In this document: piece after piece, positions 28,969 to 38,145 of the stretch
Position numbering within the stretch: position 1 is the stretch's first letter
Layout of the letters: every line of letters begins with the position of its first letter
NCBI RefSeq assembly: GCF_000615975.1
Contig: NZ_BAMP01000008.1
Location: 18,040 to 82,039, forward strand
From: Nitratireductor aquibiodomus NL21 = JCM 21793
GTDB taxonomy: Bacteria > Pseudomonadota > Alphaproteobacteria > Rhizobiales > Rhizobiaceae
Length of the DNA: 64,000 nt
Direction: 5' to 3'
Notes under the pieces: model-generated
What the model saw: the letters and a program-made list of their open reading frames with translations, nothing else
Databases searched by the model: none
Told to the model about the DNA's origin: nothing
Position numbers and translations under genes: made by a program

Positions 28969-30135
28969 ATGGCCGAAACCTTCGTCATCGCCCAGGGCGG
29001 CGGTCCCACCGCCGTCATCAACCAGACCGTTGCCGGTGCTGCGCTGGAAGCCATGAAACTCTATCCCGGATGTCGGGTGCTCGGTGCGCTGCATGGCGTG
29101 CGGGGCATTCGCGATGGCCGCTTCGTCACCCTGTCCGATCTCTCCGAGACCGAGTTGCTGCGCATCGCCGCCACGCCGAGTGCGGCGCTCGGCTCCACCC
29201 GCGACAAGCCCGACGCGGCCTATTGCGAAGAGATTATGAAAGGTCTCAAGGACGTCGGCGCGGATGCCTTCATCAACATTGGTGGCAACGACACCTCCGG
29301 CACGCAGGCAATCCTGCGCGATGCTTCTGGCGGTGGCATGACCTTCATGCACGCGCCAAAGACCATCGACAACGACCTGATGGAAAACGACCACACACCG
29401 GGCTTCATCTCGGCGGGTGAAATGGTGGCCGGCGCTTTCCTGAGCGTCGATCTCGATTTCCGCGCTCTGCCCGGCGTCTATGTGGGCATCGTCATGGGCC
29501 GCCATGCGGGCTTTCTCACGGCCGCCGCTGCCGCCTGGGCGCTCGATGAAGAAAGCGGCCCGCACCTCGTCTATGTGCCCGAGCGCGCCTTCGAGCGTGG
29601 TCGCTTCATCGAGGATGTGAAGGCGACGGTCGCCCGCCACGGGCGCTGTGTCGTGGCCATGTCGGAGGGCGTGGCCGATGCCGACGGTCGCTCGCTCGTT
29701 GAAACGCTGGTGCCAGCCGAGATGCAGGAGCGTGATGCCCACGGCAATCTCAAGCTCTCCGGTAGCGATCTTGGCCAAGCCATCGAGCGCATTCTGGCCG
29801 AAGATCTCGCCGGCCAGCGCGCCCGCGTCGACACGTTCGGTTATCTGCCGCGCGGCAACATCGCCACCACCAGCGAGATCGACGCGCGCGAGGCGTTCGA
29901 TGCCGGTGCCTTCGCGATCCGTTCGGTGGAAAAAGGCGACGGATCCGTCGCGCTTCAGTTCGATGGCGAAAAGACGGTGTGCCGTCTGGTCGATCTCGAC
30001 GCCGTAGCCGGCAAGACCCGCCACATGCCCGAGACCTATCTCAGGCCGGATGAAAACCGTCTGTCAGACGAGGGCCTCGCCTATCTCCACCGCCTCCTGC
30101 CGCGCCGCTACGATCCGGCGACGCCTTTTGTATGA
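28969..30135 (+). CDS. pfp: Pyrophosphate-type 6-phosphofructokinase
   Basis: A 388-residue phosphofructokinase of the PPi-using group. 'PKTIDNDL' has Asn where ATP enzymes have Gly, and the nucleotide-loop motif has Asp at the position where ATP enzymes have Gly, both blocking ATP. 'MGRHAGFLT' binds fructose-6-phosphate. The loop reads GGND, with Asn at the place of the usual first Asp of GGDD, see findings. The enzyme would interconvert F6P and F1,6BP reversibly. Many rhizobia lack ATP-PFK, so this could supply a complete Embden-Meyerhof route. ATG 28969 starts the protein right before its first beta strand; an upstream in-frame start at 28933 is less likely. Confidence 0.88.
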   Translation: MAETFVIAQGGGPTAVINQTVAGAALEAMKLYPGCRVLGALHGVRGIRDGRFVTLSDLSETELLRIAATPSAALGSTRDKPDAAYCEEIMKGLKDVGADAFINIGGNDTSGTQAILRDASGGGMTFMHAPKTIDNDLMENDHTPGFISAGEMVAGAFLSVDLDFRALPGVYVGIVMGRHAGFLTAAAAAWALDEESGPHLVYVPERAFERGRFIEDVKATVARHGRCVVAMSEGVADADGRSLVETLVPAEMQERDAHGNLKLSGSDLGQAIERILAEDLAGQRARVDTFGYLPRGNIATTSEIDAREAFDAGAFAIRSVEKGDGSVALQFDGEKTVCRLVDLDAVAGKTRHMPETYLRPDENRLSDEGLAYLHRLLPRRYDPATPFV

Positions 30136-30152
30136 AGCCTGCCGGCGTGTGA

Positions 30153-30726
30153 CTAGCTGTTGCGCATCGTGTAGCGCAGGAGCACGATCCCGTCGTTGAA
30201 AGTGCGGCATTCGGCGAGTTCCAGCATGGTGGCGGTCCCTTCAGGGAAGAGCCGCTTGCCACGGCCGAGCACGGTCGGATAGACCATCAACCGGAATTCG
30301 TCGATCAGCCCGTGCGGCATCAGCGTATGCGCCACCGAGCCGCTGCCGAAGATCAGGATGTCGCCTCCCGGGGTTTCCTTGAGCGCGCGCACCGCTTCCA
30401 CCAGATCGCCGCGGAGCAGCGACGTGTTGTTCCATTGCGGGTCTTCGATCGTCGTTGATGCGAGATATTTCGGCAGCGCGTTCATCCGGCGCGCATAACC
30501 CGCCTCGTCATCGACCTGGGCCAGACAGCAGCAAAACCGTCATAGGTTTTTCGGCCATAGATCATGGCGTCGCAGCCCATCAGTTCCTCATGCTTGAAGC
30601 GTCTCCGTCCGGGCCACGGCTGAACGGCCCGGTCCAGTCTCCAAGGCCGGAACCTTCCATGCCGACGGGGTCTTCGATAACCCCGTCGAGCGACATGTAC
30701 TGTGTGACAATGATCTTTCTGGACAT
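30153..30726 (-). pseudogene. RibD C-terminal/DHFR-like protein, split by two one-base frameshifts
   Basis: Three consecutive frames read as one protein: 'MSRKIIVTQYMSLDGVIEDP' (from ATG 30726, GGGAG upstream), then 'KHEELMGCDAMIYGRKTYDG', then 'MNALPKYLASTTIEDPQWNN' through 'FGSGSVAHTLMPHGLIDEFR'. This is the dihydrofolate-reductase-like fold of the RibD C-terminal family (YyaP/YwjB type), 191 residues if repaired. The frame changes lie near 30594 (an AA run that should be AAA on the coding strand) and 30518-30520 (CCC that should be CCCC). All parts remain conserved, so sequencing deletions are more likely than decay. Function of this stand-alone family is unknown. Confidence 0.82.
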
Positions 30727-30927
30727 GGATATCTCCCAGGGCGGCCTGCCGCCGACTTGCGTGAAACTGAACATCAGCGGGAACGCTGTGTCTGCAAGAC
30801 GAACGTACGGGGTGATATCCGACACGGTGCAGCGGAGTACGCGCATCGTGGTGCAAACGAGATGATTTAAAACACCATGCGGGCCATCCCGGACCTCCAG
30901 GCTGAAGTCCGGAAGGCGCAATCTGTG

Positions 30928-31230
30928 CTAGCGCTTACGCACGAATTCCGTGCGCAGCACAAGACCCTTGATGCCTTCGTGACGGCAATCGATCTCTTCC
31001 CTGTTGTCCGTCAGGCGGATCGTCTTGATCACCGTGCCCCGCTTCAGCGTCTGGCCGGCGCCCTTCACTTTCAGGTCCTTGATCAGCGTTACGGAATCGC
31101 CATCCGCCAGCGGATTGCCTTCAGCGTCGACGACCGCGCCGCGCTGCGCCTCAAGCGCTTTCATTTCCGAGGCTGGCATCCATTCGCCGGTTACCTCGTC
31201 ATACACATACTCGTCATCACTGTCGGTCAT
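30928..31230 (-). CDS. PhnA-domain protein (alkylphosphonate utilisation family)
   Basis: A 100-residue acidic protein. After an N-terminal stretch 'DDEYVYDEVTGEWMPASEM' it has the PhnA C-terminal beta domain 'LADGDSVTLIKDLKVKGAGQ' and 'LKRGTVIKTIRLTDN...HEGIKGLVLRTEFVRK'. The zinc-ribbon domain at the N-terminus of enterobacterial PhnA/YjdM is absent. Despite the name there is no evidence that this family degrades phosphonates, and no phn genes are nearby. ATG 31230 is chosen; the frame is open to 31275. Confidence 0.85.
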   Translation of the reverse strand: MTDSDDEYVYDEVTGEWMPASEMKALEAQRGAVVDAEGNPLADGDSVTLIKDLKVKGAGQTLKRGTVIKTIRLTDNREEIDCRHEGIKGLVLRTEFVRKR

Positions 31231-31297
31231 ATCGCGCCTTCTTTGCTCCGGGCAAAGAGCCCGCCGCTTTCTCAAACAGGTGTCATGGTTGCTCGGA

Positions 31298-32860
31298 CTA
31301 TTTCCGAACGAACGTGCCGTCGTTCAACTGGTCGAAATACTCCACACGAACGTCTTGCGCCAGCGCGCCATCAACGGAGAACTGGACCGACGAGATCGAG
31401 CCCGACATGGCGTTCTCGTTCAGCGGATAGAAGACAAACTCATCGCCCGACCAGTGTTGCAGCGGGAAGCTGCTCGATGTGCCTTCAACCTTCATCACGA
31501 GCCCGCCGTCCGCTTCTTCGACAACGAGGTTGCCGAAATAATCATTGGCGAAAGTGCCGGTGTAGCTGGCAAGCGTGCGTGCGGGCTTCGCGTCTGCGGG
31601 CGCTTCCTTTCCGGCATATTCGCCTACCGGCGCCAGCATCGGCGCAAAGGCGACGGGATACATGGCCAGCCAGTCGCGCTGGATTTCACCGTATTGCACA
31701 AGATCCATGAAGCTCATGGAGATACCTTCGGCGAGGCCGATCGGTTGCGCATTGGTCAGGACAACAATGCCGATATCAGCCGACGGGATCATGATGAAGT
31801 TGGTGGCTGCTCCCAGGGCGAACGCGCCCGAGTGGCTGATCATCACGCGGCCCGCAGGCGAGACGCCTACGCCAAAGCCGTATCCGTAGAAGCTGGCGCG
31901 AGCGGCGGGTGTTTCGGGCCTGCCGGACACCGACTGTGGGCTGAGTGCCGGCAGGAGCGCAGCAGCATCGACGATCCGGCGCCCATCGTATTCACCGTTG
32001 CCAAGCAGCATACGGAGCCAGGTCGCCATGTCGTTCACGCTGGCGCTCACCCCGCCGGCGGGCGATTGTGCGTCGGGATCGCGCTGGTAGAGCACCTCCC
32101 AGTGATTACCATTGCGCATGTGGCCGAAAGCGCGGTTATCCCGCGCCAGAAAGTCACTCAGCCGCGAGGATGTACTGTTCATGCCGAGCGGCCTGTAGAT
32201 TGCGTCTTCGCTGAGCGTGGCCCAGTCCTTGCCGGCAACGCTCGCCACTGCCTCGGCGGCGGCCGTAAGGCCAAAATTCGTATAAGCATACTTGAGCCGG
32301 AACGCGCCAAGCTTCAGGTATCGGAGCTGCTCCAGAATCACCTTTTGCGGGTAGCCCAGATCCTCAAGATCGTCGCCCGCGTGGTCGGGCAGGCCCGATC
32401 GATGCGCATAAAGGTCGCCAATGGTCAGGAGCGCCGTGCTTTGGGGATTGGAAAGTTTGAACCAGGGCAGGATGTCGGTCATCGGCGTGTCCCAGCCAAC
32501 TGTGCCTTGACTGACTTGCTGGGCAACCACGGTCGCACCCACCGGTTTGGAAAGCGAGGCGAGCTGGAATGCCGTGTCGGTGTCGACCACTGCTTCCTCG
32601 CCGGCCTTGCGCACGCCATAGCCTCTGGCAAACAGAACTTCGTCCTTGCGAACCACCGCGACCGCCAGACCCGGAACGCCATGTTCCTTCATGGACTTCT
32701 CGATAATGCCGTCGAGCGCTTCAACGGCTTTGCCGATCTGCCCCTCCGGAATGGCTACCCCTGCAGTCTGTGCGGGTGGCGGCAGGTCATTGGCCAGAGC
32801 GGCTGCCGTTGCGGCAGTCAGAGCCAGCGCGGCAGCGGCTGCAAGAATGCGGGGCGCCAT
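31298..32860 (-). CDS. Exported serine hydrolase (class C beta-lactamase-like)
   Basis: A 520-residue protein with a signal peptide (residues 1-23, 'AAAAALALTAATAAALA'), a beta-lactamase/penicillin-binding fold domain, and a C-terminal DUF3471-type beta domain from about residue 400. The catalytic motifs are SxxK as 'SLSK' (nucleophile Ser about 96), YxN as 'YTN' and HSG near 'MISHSGAFALG'. GGAGG precedes ATG 32860. Such proteins are usually D-aminopeptidases, esterases or peptidoglycan hydrolases, and true beta-lactamase activity cannot be assumed. It lies downstream of the LysR gene on the same strand with 74 bp between. Confidence 0.88.
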   Translation of the reverse strand: MAPRILAAAAALALTAATAAALANDLPPPAQTAGVAIPEGQIGKAVEALDGIIEKSMKEHGVPGLAVAVVRKDEVLFARGYGVRKAGEEAVVDTDTAFQLASLSKPVGATVVAQQVSQGTVGWDTPMTDILPWFKLSNPQSTALLTIGDLYAHRSGLPDHAGDDLEDLGYPQKVILEQLRYLKLGAFRLKYAYTNFGLTAAAEAVASVAGKDWATLSEDAIYRPLGMNSTSSRLSDFLARDNRAFGHMRNGNHWEVLYQRDPDAQSPAGGVSASVNDMATWLRMLLGNGEYDGRRIVDAAALLPALSPQSVSGRPETPAARASFYGYGFGVGVSPAGRVMISHSGAFALGAATNFIMIPSADIGIVVLTNAQPIGLAEGISMSFMDLVQYGEIQRDWLAMYPVAFAPMLAPVGEYAGKEAPADAKPARTLASYTGTFANDYFGNLVVEEADGGLVMKVEGTSSSFPLQHWSGDEFVFYPLNENAMSGSISSVQFSVDGALAQDVRVEYFDQLNDGTFVRK

Positions 32861-32934
32861 GTTTAAACCTCCAGTATAAACCGATTGCACCGACCGTTCT
32901 GAAAGGAAGTCTTTAACGAAAGTAAAACGCCAGC

Positions 32935-33816
32935 TCAGCAGAAGAGATGCCGCTCCCTGTCCACCAGTTCGCCTATGAACGCTGACGTCACCTGAATGCG
33001 GCGCGTCGGGCGCATGGATTCGTGATAGACCGTCCAGTAGCTGCGACGGATCGGTTCGACCCAGTCGAGTGCGATCAGCTCTTCATCCCCGCGCGCGATG
33101 AAGGTGTGCAATATGCCGATGCCGGCACCGGAGCGCACCGCTTCCACTTGGCCCATGGCTGAGGAAACGGCAAAGTCGGCAGTCCAGTTTTCCGAGATTT
33201 CAGCGGCGTAGTCGAGCGTCGGGCTGAACACGAGATCAGGCACATAGCCAACAAGCCGATGACGGCCAAGGTCGGCAGCGCGCTTCGGAAGATCGTGCTT
33301 CCTGGCATAGGCACGGGAAGCATAGAGCCCGAGCGTGTAATCCACCAGCTTGGCGGCCACAAGCCGACCTTCCGTCGGGCGGTCCACCGTCACGGCGATG
33401 TCGGCCTCGCGGCGCGATAGCGAGAGCGAACGGGGAACCGGCACAAGCTGTACGGAAAGTCCCGGGTGCCGCTCGGTCAGGGCGCCGAGCCGCGAAGCGA
33501 GGAAAGCCACGCCGAAACCGTCCGGCGCGCCGATCCGCACCGTGCCGGTCACATCCTCGCTTTCGCCGGCGATTTCGGCCCGCGCGGCGATCATGTCGGC
33601 TTCCATGCGCTCGGCGGTTGCCAGCAACTGCTCGCCCGCGGCCGTGAGTTCGGTTCCGGTCGTCAACCGGTGAAAGAGCTTTGCCCCTATGGACTCCTCC
33701 AGTGCAGCCACCCGGCGTGAGACCGTCGCATGGTTGAGCCCGAGCCGCTTCGCCGCGCCAAGAATCTGCCCGGCCCGCGCGACGGCCAGAAAAACGCGCA
33801 CATCGTCCCAATTCAA
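32935..33816 (-). CDS. LysR family transcriptional regulator
   Basis: A 293-residue regulator. The N-terminal HTH contains 'GAAKRLGLNHATVSRRVAAL' (about 20-39), and the C-terminal periplasmic-binding-like effector domain follows. It is divergent from mmsA across a 145-bp region that includes GCACA-N8-TGTGC, so it probably controls mmsA and itself. The likely effector is an intermediate of valine or propionate-type catabolism, which is inference from the neighbour alone. Confidence 0.92.
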   Translation of the reverse strand: MNWDDVRVFLAVARAGQILGAAKRLGLNHATVSRRVAALEESIGAKLFHRLTTGTELTAAGEQLLATAERMEADMIAARAEIAGESEDVTGTVRIGAPDGFGVAFLASRLGALTERHPGLSVQLVPVPRSLSLSRREADIAVTVDRPTEGRLVAAKLVDYTLGLYASRAYARKHDLPKRAADLGRHRLVGYVPDLVFSPTLDYAAEISENWTADFAVSSAMGQVEAVRSGAGIGILHTFIARGDEELIALDWVEPIRRSYWTVYHESMRPTRRIQVTSAFIGELVDRERHLFC

Positions 33817-33961
33817 CCGGCTCTCCCATGCTCGATATTTTTCGCACGCGACATTTTATTTCGACTTTATTTTTTGCACAACGGTTGCTGTGCGTGTCAC
33901 GTTGCAAATCCGGGAGGGAGTGGAGAGAATGACGCCAACTTCAAAATCAGGGAGAAGTCTT

Positions 33962-35458
33962 ATGGAGGATTTCGGTCACTTCATCGGCGGCAGGCATGTT
34001 GCCGGAACGAGCGGGCGCAGCCAGGACGTCATGCAGCCCATGGATGGCACGGTGCGCTGCAAGGTTGCCCTTGCCAGCGCCGCCGAAGTGCGTGCTGCGG
34101 TCGAGAATGCGAAGGCCGCACAGCCCGGATGGGCGAAGACCAATCCACAGCGCCGCGTGCGCGTGCTCATGAAGTTTCTTGAACTCGTGCACCGCGACTA
34201 TGACGAGCTTGCCGAGCTTCTCGCCCGCGAACACGGCAAGACCATTCCGGATGCCAAGGGCGATATTCAGCGCGGGCTCGAAGTGGTCGAGGTGTGCATC
34301 GGTGCGCCGCACATGATGAAGGGCGAATACACCGAGGGCGCGGGCCCGGGCATCGACGTCTATTCCATGCGCCAGCCGCTCGGCGTGGTGGCGGGCATCA
34401 CGCCCTTCAACTTCCCGGCCATGATTCCGCTCTGGAAGATCGCGCCAGCCATCGCCTGCGGCAACACCTATGTGCTGAAGCCTTCCGAGCGCGATCCGGG
34501 CGTGCCGATGCGCATTGCCGAACTCTTCCTTGAGGCGGGTTTGCCCGAGGGGGTTCTCAATGTCGTCAACGGCGACAAGGAAGCGGTTGACGCCATCCTC
34601 GACGATCCGGACATCAAGGCTGTCGGCTTCGTGGGCTCCACGCCGATCGCGCAATACATCTACAGCCGCGCCACCGCCAATGGAAAGCGCGCGCAGTGCT
34701 TCGGCGGTGCAAAGAACCATCTCATCATCATGCCGGATGCCGACATGGATCAGACGGTCGATGCGCTGATCGGTGCTGGTTACGGCTCCGCCGGCGAGCG
34801 GTGCATGGCCGTTTCGGTGGCCGTACCCGTGGGCCAGGAGACGGCCGACAGGCTGGTTGAGAAGCTCATCCCGCGTGTCGAGAGCCTCAAGGTCGGCCCC
34901 TCGACCGATGCTTCGGCCGATTTCGGGCCCCTCGTCACCCAGCAGGCGCTGGAGCGCGTGAAGGGCTATGTCGACCTTGGCGTGAAGGAAGGCGCGAAAC
35001 TTGTCGTCGATGGCCGCGATTTCAAAATGCAGGGCTATGAGAACGGCTACTATATGGGCGGCTGTCTGTTCGACAACGTCACGAAAGACATGCGCATCTA
35101 CAAGGAAGAAATCTTCGGCCCGGTGCTCTCGGTTGTGCGTGCCAACACCTATGAGGAAGCCCTGGCGCTGCCCAATGATCATGAATTCGGCAATGGCGTT
35201 GCCATCTTCACCCGTGACGGTGACGCGGCGCGTGATTTCGCTGCCCGCGTGGATGTCGGCATGGTGGGTGTGAATGTCCCCATTCCAGTGCCGATCGCGT
35301 ATTATACTTTCGGAGGGTGGAAGGCGTCCGCTTTCGGCGATCTGAACCAGCACGGACCGGATGCATTCCGCTTCTACACCAAGACCAAGACGGTCACCTC
35401 ACGCTGGCCTTCAGGTGTGAAGGATGGTGCGGAATTCGTCATTCCGACAATGAATTAG
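33962..35458 (+). CDS. mmsA: CoA-acylating methylmalonate-semialdehyde dehydrogenase
   Basis: Converts methylmalonate or malonate semialdehyde to propionyl- or acetyl-CoA with CO2 release, in valine, beta-alanine and inositol catabolism. The 498-residue protein is of canonical length. It starts 'MEDFGHFIGGRHVAG' and has 'PFNFPAMIPLWKIAPAIACG', the cofactor loop 'GFVGSTPIAQYIYSRA', and the catalytic Cys in 'AGERCMAVS'. AGGGAG lies 7 nt before ATG 33962; ATG 33929 with its own GGAGGG would add 11 residues. The divergent LysR gene is the likely regulator. A terminator follows. The downstream operon imports branched-chain amino acids, including valine, so the two units may work together. Confidence 0.95.
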   Translation: MEDFGHFIGGRHVAGTSGRSQDVMQPMDGTVRCKVALASAAEVRAAVENAKAAQPGWAKTNPQRRVRVLMKFLELVHRDYDELAELLAREHGKTIPDAKGDIQRGLEVVEVCIGAPHMMKGEYTEGAGPGIDVYSMRQPLGVVAGITPFNFPAMIPLWKIAPAIACGNTYVLKPSERDPGVPMRIAELFLEAGLPEGVLNVVNGDKEAVDAILDDPDIKAVGFVGSTPIAQYIYSRATANGKRAQCFGGAKNHLIIMPDADMDQTVDALIGAGYGSAGERCMAVSVAVPVGQETADRLVEKLIPRVESLKVGPSTDASADFGPLVTQQALERVKGYVDLGVKEGAKLVVDGRDFKMQGYENGYYMGGCLFDNVTKDMRIYKEEIFGPVLSVVRANTYEEALALPNDHEFGNGVAIFTRDGDAARDFAARVDVGMVGVNVPIPVPIAYYTFGGWKASAFGDLNQHGPDAFRFYTKTKTVTSRWPSGVKDGAEFVIPTMN

Positions 35459-35494
35459 GCGGATTTCCGCCTGTTTTCTCCAGTGTTTCGCCAG

Positions 35495-35524
35495 GCCCGC
35501 ATCGACACCCGATGCGGGCTTTTT
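35495..35524 (+). terminator. Rho-independent terminator of mmsA
   Basis: Perfect 10-bp stem GCCCGCATCG (35495-35504)/CGATGCGGGC (35510-35519) with a 5-nt loop and T5, 36 bases after the mmsA stop. Confidence 0.9.
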
Positions 35525-35642
35525 GCTTTTCGGTCTCCGTAGCGCTGTTTTGTTCTTTTTTGTCTAAAACTTGCAATATTGGTGCGTCTTTACCGTAAAT
35601 TCCGAGGGAATCTGCGCGATGCGCTCAAATTTTTCCTGTCAA

Positions 35643-35669
35643 TGCAATGACATTGCACTGGTCCAGTGC
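35643..35669. promoter_or_regulatory. Two overlapping 15-bp palindromes upstream of the liv operon
   Basis: TGCAATGACATTGCA (35643-35657) is perfectly self-complementary around one base. It overlaps by three bases the equally perfect GCACTGGTCCAGTGC (35655-35669). They lie about 160 bp before livH in the ~310-bp gap after the mmsA terminator, so they are candidate operators for the liv operon; the regulator is not encoded beside it. No other feature is evident in the remaining leader. Confidence 0.6.
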
Positions 35670-35830
35670 TAGCTTCCCGCGTCAACAAGAGCCGGAGAAA
35701 CCGGCCTTCGGTCTGGAGCCGGTCGTGGGAAGTTTGCCGTTGCAATCGGGCGTCATTCCTCTACGACTATCAAGGGGAAAGAATAAGAAATGCGCCTGAA
35801 TGGCGACATTTCAGGGGAGTTGCATATAAC

Positions 35831-36754
35831 ATGGAATATTTCGTCCAGCAGCTTATCAACGGGCTGACGCTGGGTTCCATCTATGGGCTGATCGCCATTG
35901 GCTACACCATGGTCTATGGCATCATCGGAATGATCAATTTCGCGCATGGCGACGTCTTCATGATCGGTGCGTTCATCGCTCTGGCGATGTTCCTCATCCT
36001 GACGACCGTGCTCGGCTTTGCATTTCTGCCCGTGGTGTTGCTCATCGTGCTCATCGTGGCCATGATCTTCACGTCCGCCTGGGGGTGGACGGTCGAGCGG
36101 CTCGCTTACCGCCCCCTGCGTGGGTCCTTCCGCCTCGCTCCGTTGATCACCGCAATCGGCATGTCGATCGTTCTGCAGAACTTCGTGCAGATCACGCAGG
36201 GCGCACGCGTCAAGCCGCTGCCGCCGCAGATCCAGGGTGGCATAACGCTGATGGAAGGCAGTGCGACCGGCATTTCGGTTCAGCTTTCCTACATGCAGAT
36301 CATCATCATTCTGACGACCATCGCGCTGATGGCGGGATTCACGCTGCTGATCACCCGCACGCCGCTCGGTCGCGCACAGCGCGCCTGCGAACAGGACCGA
36401 AAGATGGCGGCGCTGCTCGGCATCAATGTCGACCGCACCATTTCGCTGACCTTCGTCATGGGGGCCGCGCTGGCCGCCGTGGCCGGCCTGATGTTTGTGC
36501 TGCTCTATGGCGTGATCGACTTCTACATCGGCTTCCTGGCCGGGGTTAAGGCGTTCACCGCGGCCGTTCTGGGTGGTATCGGCTCCCTCCCCGGCGCCAT
36601 GCTGGGTGGTCTTCTGATCGGCCTTATCGAGGTGTTCTGGTCGGGTTATTTCTCGGTCGAATACAAAGACGTCGCGGCGTTCTCGATCCTGGCAATCGTG
36701 TTGATCTTCCTGCCGTCCGGCCTTCTGGGGCAGCCTGAAGTGGAGAAGGTCTGA
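35831..36754 (+). CDS. livH: Branched-chain amino acid ABC transporter permease LivH
   Basis: A 307-residue inner-membrane permease, one of the two channel subunits of a Leu/Ile/Val-type importer. 'LTLGSIYGLIAIGYTMVYGI' at the N-terminus and 'GVKAFTAAVLGGIGSLPGAM' near the C-terminus are LivH signatures. The internal 'RTPLGRAQRACEQDRKMAALLGINVDRT' segment contains the EAA loop that contacts the ATPases. The ATG at 35831 gives the conserved start 'MEYFVQQLINGLT'. Its stop overlaps the livM start in ATGA-style, indicating coupled translation. Confidence 0.94.
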   Translation: MEYFVQQLINGLTLGSIYGLIAIGYTMVYGIIGMINFAHGDVFMIGAFIALAMFLILTTVLGFAFLPVVLLIVLIVAMIFTSAWGWTVERLAYRPLRGSFRLAPLITAIGMSIVLQNFVQITQGARVKPLPPQIQGGITLMEGSATGISVQLSYMQIIIILTTIALMAGFTLLITRTPLGRAQRACEQDRKMAALLGINVDRTISLTFVMGAALAAVAGLMFVLLYGVIDFYIGFLAGVKAFTAAVLGGIGSLPGAMLGGLLIGLIEVFWSGYFSVEYKDVAAFSILAIVLIFLPSGLLGQPEVEKV

Positions 36755-38145
36755 TGGCGACGAACGGTTCTAACAGGGCGGTCGCTGCGCCGCAGAACGA
36801 TCCCAATTCCTTTGCCGCTTCGGTCAAGGATGCCGCCACTGCCGGCTTTCTGGTCGCCGTTCTCGGCTTCTTCTTCATCGGCATCCGCACGGACATCGCG
36901 CCCGGCGGACTTGATCTCAAGATGCGCTGGGGCGCATGGATCGTCTCGATCCTCGTCGTCTTTGTGGGCCGGCTCCTCCTCAATCTCTTCGTGCTCAAGA
37001 CCGACAGCCCAATCACACGGAAGATTGCCGGCGCGATGCCGAGCGGCTCGCGCTTTGCCGGAACGGGCAAATGGCTCATGCGGGCGCTCTTTGCCTTTGC
37101 GCTCGTGCTGCCCTTCTTCTTCACCACCTTCTTTCCCGGCAAGGACCGCCAGTTCATCGACCTGGCCATCCTGATCATGACCTACATCATGCTCGGCTGG
37201 GGCCTGAACATTGTGGTGGGGCTCGCAGGCCTGCTCGATCTGGGATACGTCGCCTTCTATGCGGTTGGCGCCTATTCCTTCGCGCTGCTCGCGCAGTATC
37301 TCGATATGGGTTTCTGGTTCGCGCTGCCGCTGGCGGGCATTCTCGCAGCGTGCTGGGGCATCGTGCTTGGCTTCCCGGTGCTGCGCCTGCGTGGTGACTA
37401 TCTGGCGATCGTCACGCTCGCCTTCGGTGAGATCATTCGCGTCGTTCTCCTGAACTGGTACGAGTTCACCAATGGGCCGGACGGCATCTCGGGCATTCCC
37501 AAGCCCACATTCTTCGGTCTGGAACTGAAACGTGGCGAAGGCGGTTTTGCCGATTTCTTCGGCATTGCTTATGACCCGATCCAGCGCTTCATCTTCCTCT
37601 ACTACATCATCTTCATTCTGGCGCTGATCACCAATTTCGTGACCATGCGTCTGCGCCGCCTGCCCATCGGGCGTGCCTGGGAGGCGCTGCGTGAGGATGA
37701 AATCGCGTGCCGTTCGCTCGGCATCAACACACGCAACACCAAGCTGACGGCCTTCTCCATCGGCGCCATGTTCGGCGGCTTTGCAGGCTCCTTCTTTGCC
37801 ACGCGGCAGGGCTTCATCTCGCCGGAGAGCTTCACCTTCCTGGAATCGGCGATCATTCTCGCCATCGTGGTTCTGGGCGGTCTCGGCTCGCAGGTGGGCG
37901 TGGTGATCGCGTCGATCGTGATGATCGGCGGCATCGAGATGCTGCGCAATCTCGGCTTCCTCCAGCAGGTCTTCGGCTCAGGCTTCGATCCGGTGCAGTA
38001 CCGCATGCTGATCTTCGGCCTCGCCATGGTGCTCATCATGGTGTGGAAGCCGCGCGGCCTGATTTCGACCCGCGAACCTTCCGTGGTTCTGAAGGAAAAG
38101 AAACGTATCGGCGCCGATATGGTGGCTCAGGGTGAGGGACACTGA
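36754..38145 (+). CDS. livM: Branched-chain amino acid ABC transporter permease LivM
   Basis: The second channel subunit, 463 residues. The conserved LivM core starts around 'DLAILIMTYIMLGWGLNIVV' and 'GLAGLLDLGYVAFYAVGAYS'. The EAA-like loop is 'GRAWEALREDEIACRSLGIN'. An extra N-terminal region with two to three hydrophobic segments (about residues 20-130) precedes the core, making this longer than the ~320-residue minimal form; such long forms are common in Rhizobiales and resemble E. coli LivM. It overlaps livH and livG by one base each. Confidence 0.94.
   Translation: MATNGSNRAVAAPQNDPNSFAASVKDAATAGFLVAVLGFFFIGIRTDIAPGGLDLKMRWGAWIVSILVVFVGRLLLNLFVLKTDSPITRKIAGAMPSGSRFAGTGKWLMRALFAFALVLPFFFTTFFPGKDRQFIDLAILIMTYIMLGWGLNIVVGLAGLLDLGYVAFYAVGAYSFALLAQYLDMGFWFALPLAGILAACWGIVLGFPVLRLRGDYLAIVTLAFGEIIRVVLLNWYEFTNGPDGISGIPKPTFFGLELKRGEGGFADFFGIAYDPIQRFIFLYYIIFILALITNFVTMRLRRLPIGRAWEALREDEIACRSLGINTRNTKLTAFSIGAMFGGFAGSFFATRQGFISPESFTFLESAIILAIVVLGGLGSQVGVVIASIVMIGGIEMLRNLGFLQQVFGSGFDPVQYRMLIFGLAMVLIMVWKPRGLISTREPSVVLKEKKRIGADMVAQGEGH

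Noticed and set aside
30928..31230. Phosphonate degradation locus from the PhnA-like gene
   Set aside because: No C-P lyase or phosphonatase gene is near, and the family name is historical.
31298..32860. Beta-lactamase resistance gene
   Set aside because: The SxxK/YxN/HSG pattern and C-terminal domain fit general serine hydrolases; no AmpC-specific features or ampR neighbour of the usual type are seen.
33947..35353. A 468-codon open frame antisense to mmsA
   Set aside because: Shadow of a canonical 498-residue dehydrogenase; no motif of its own.
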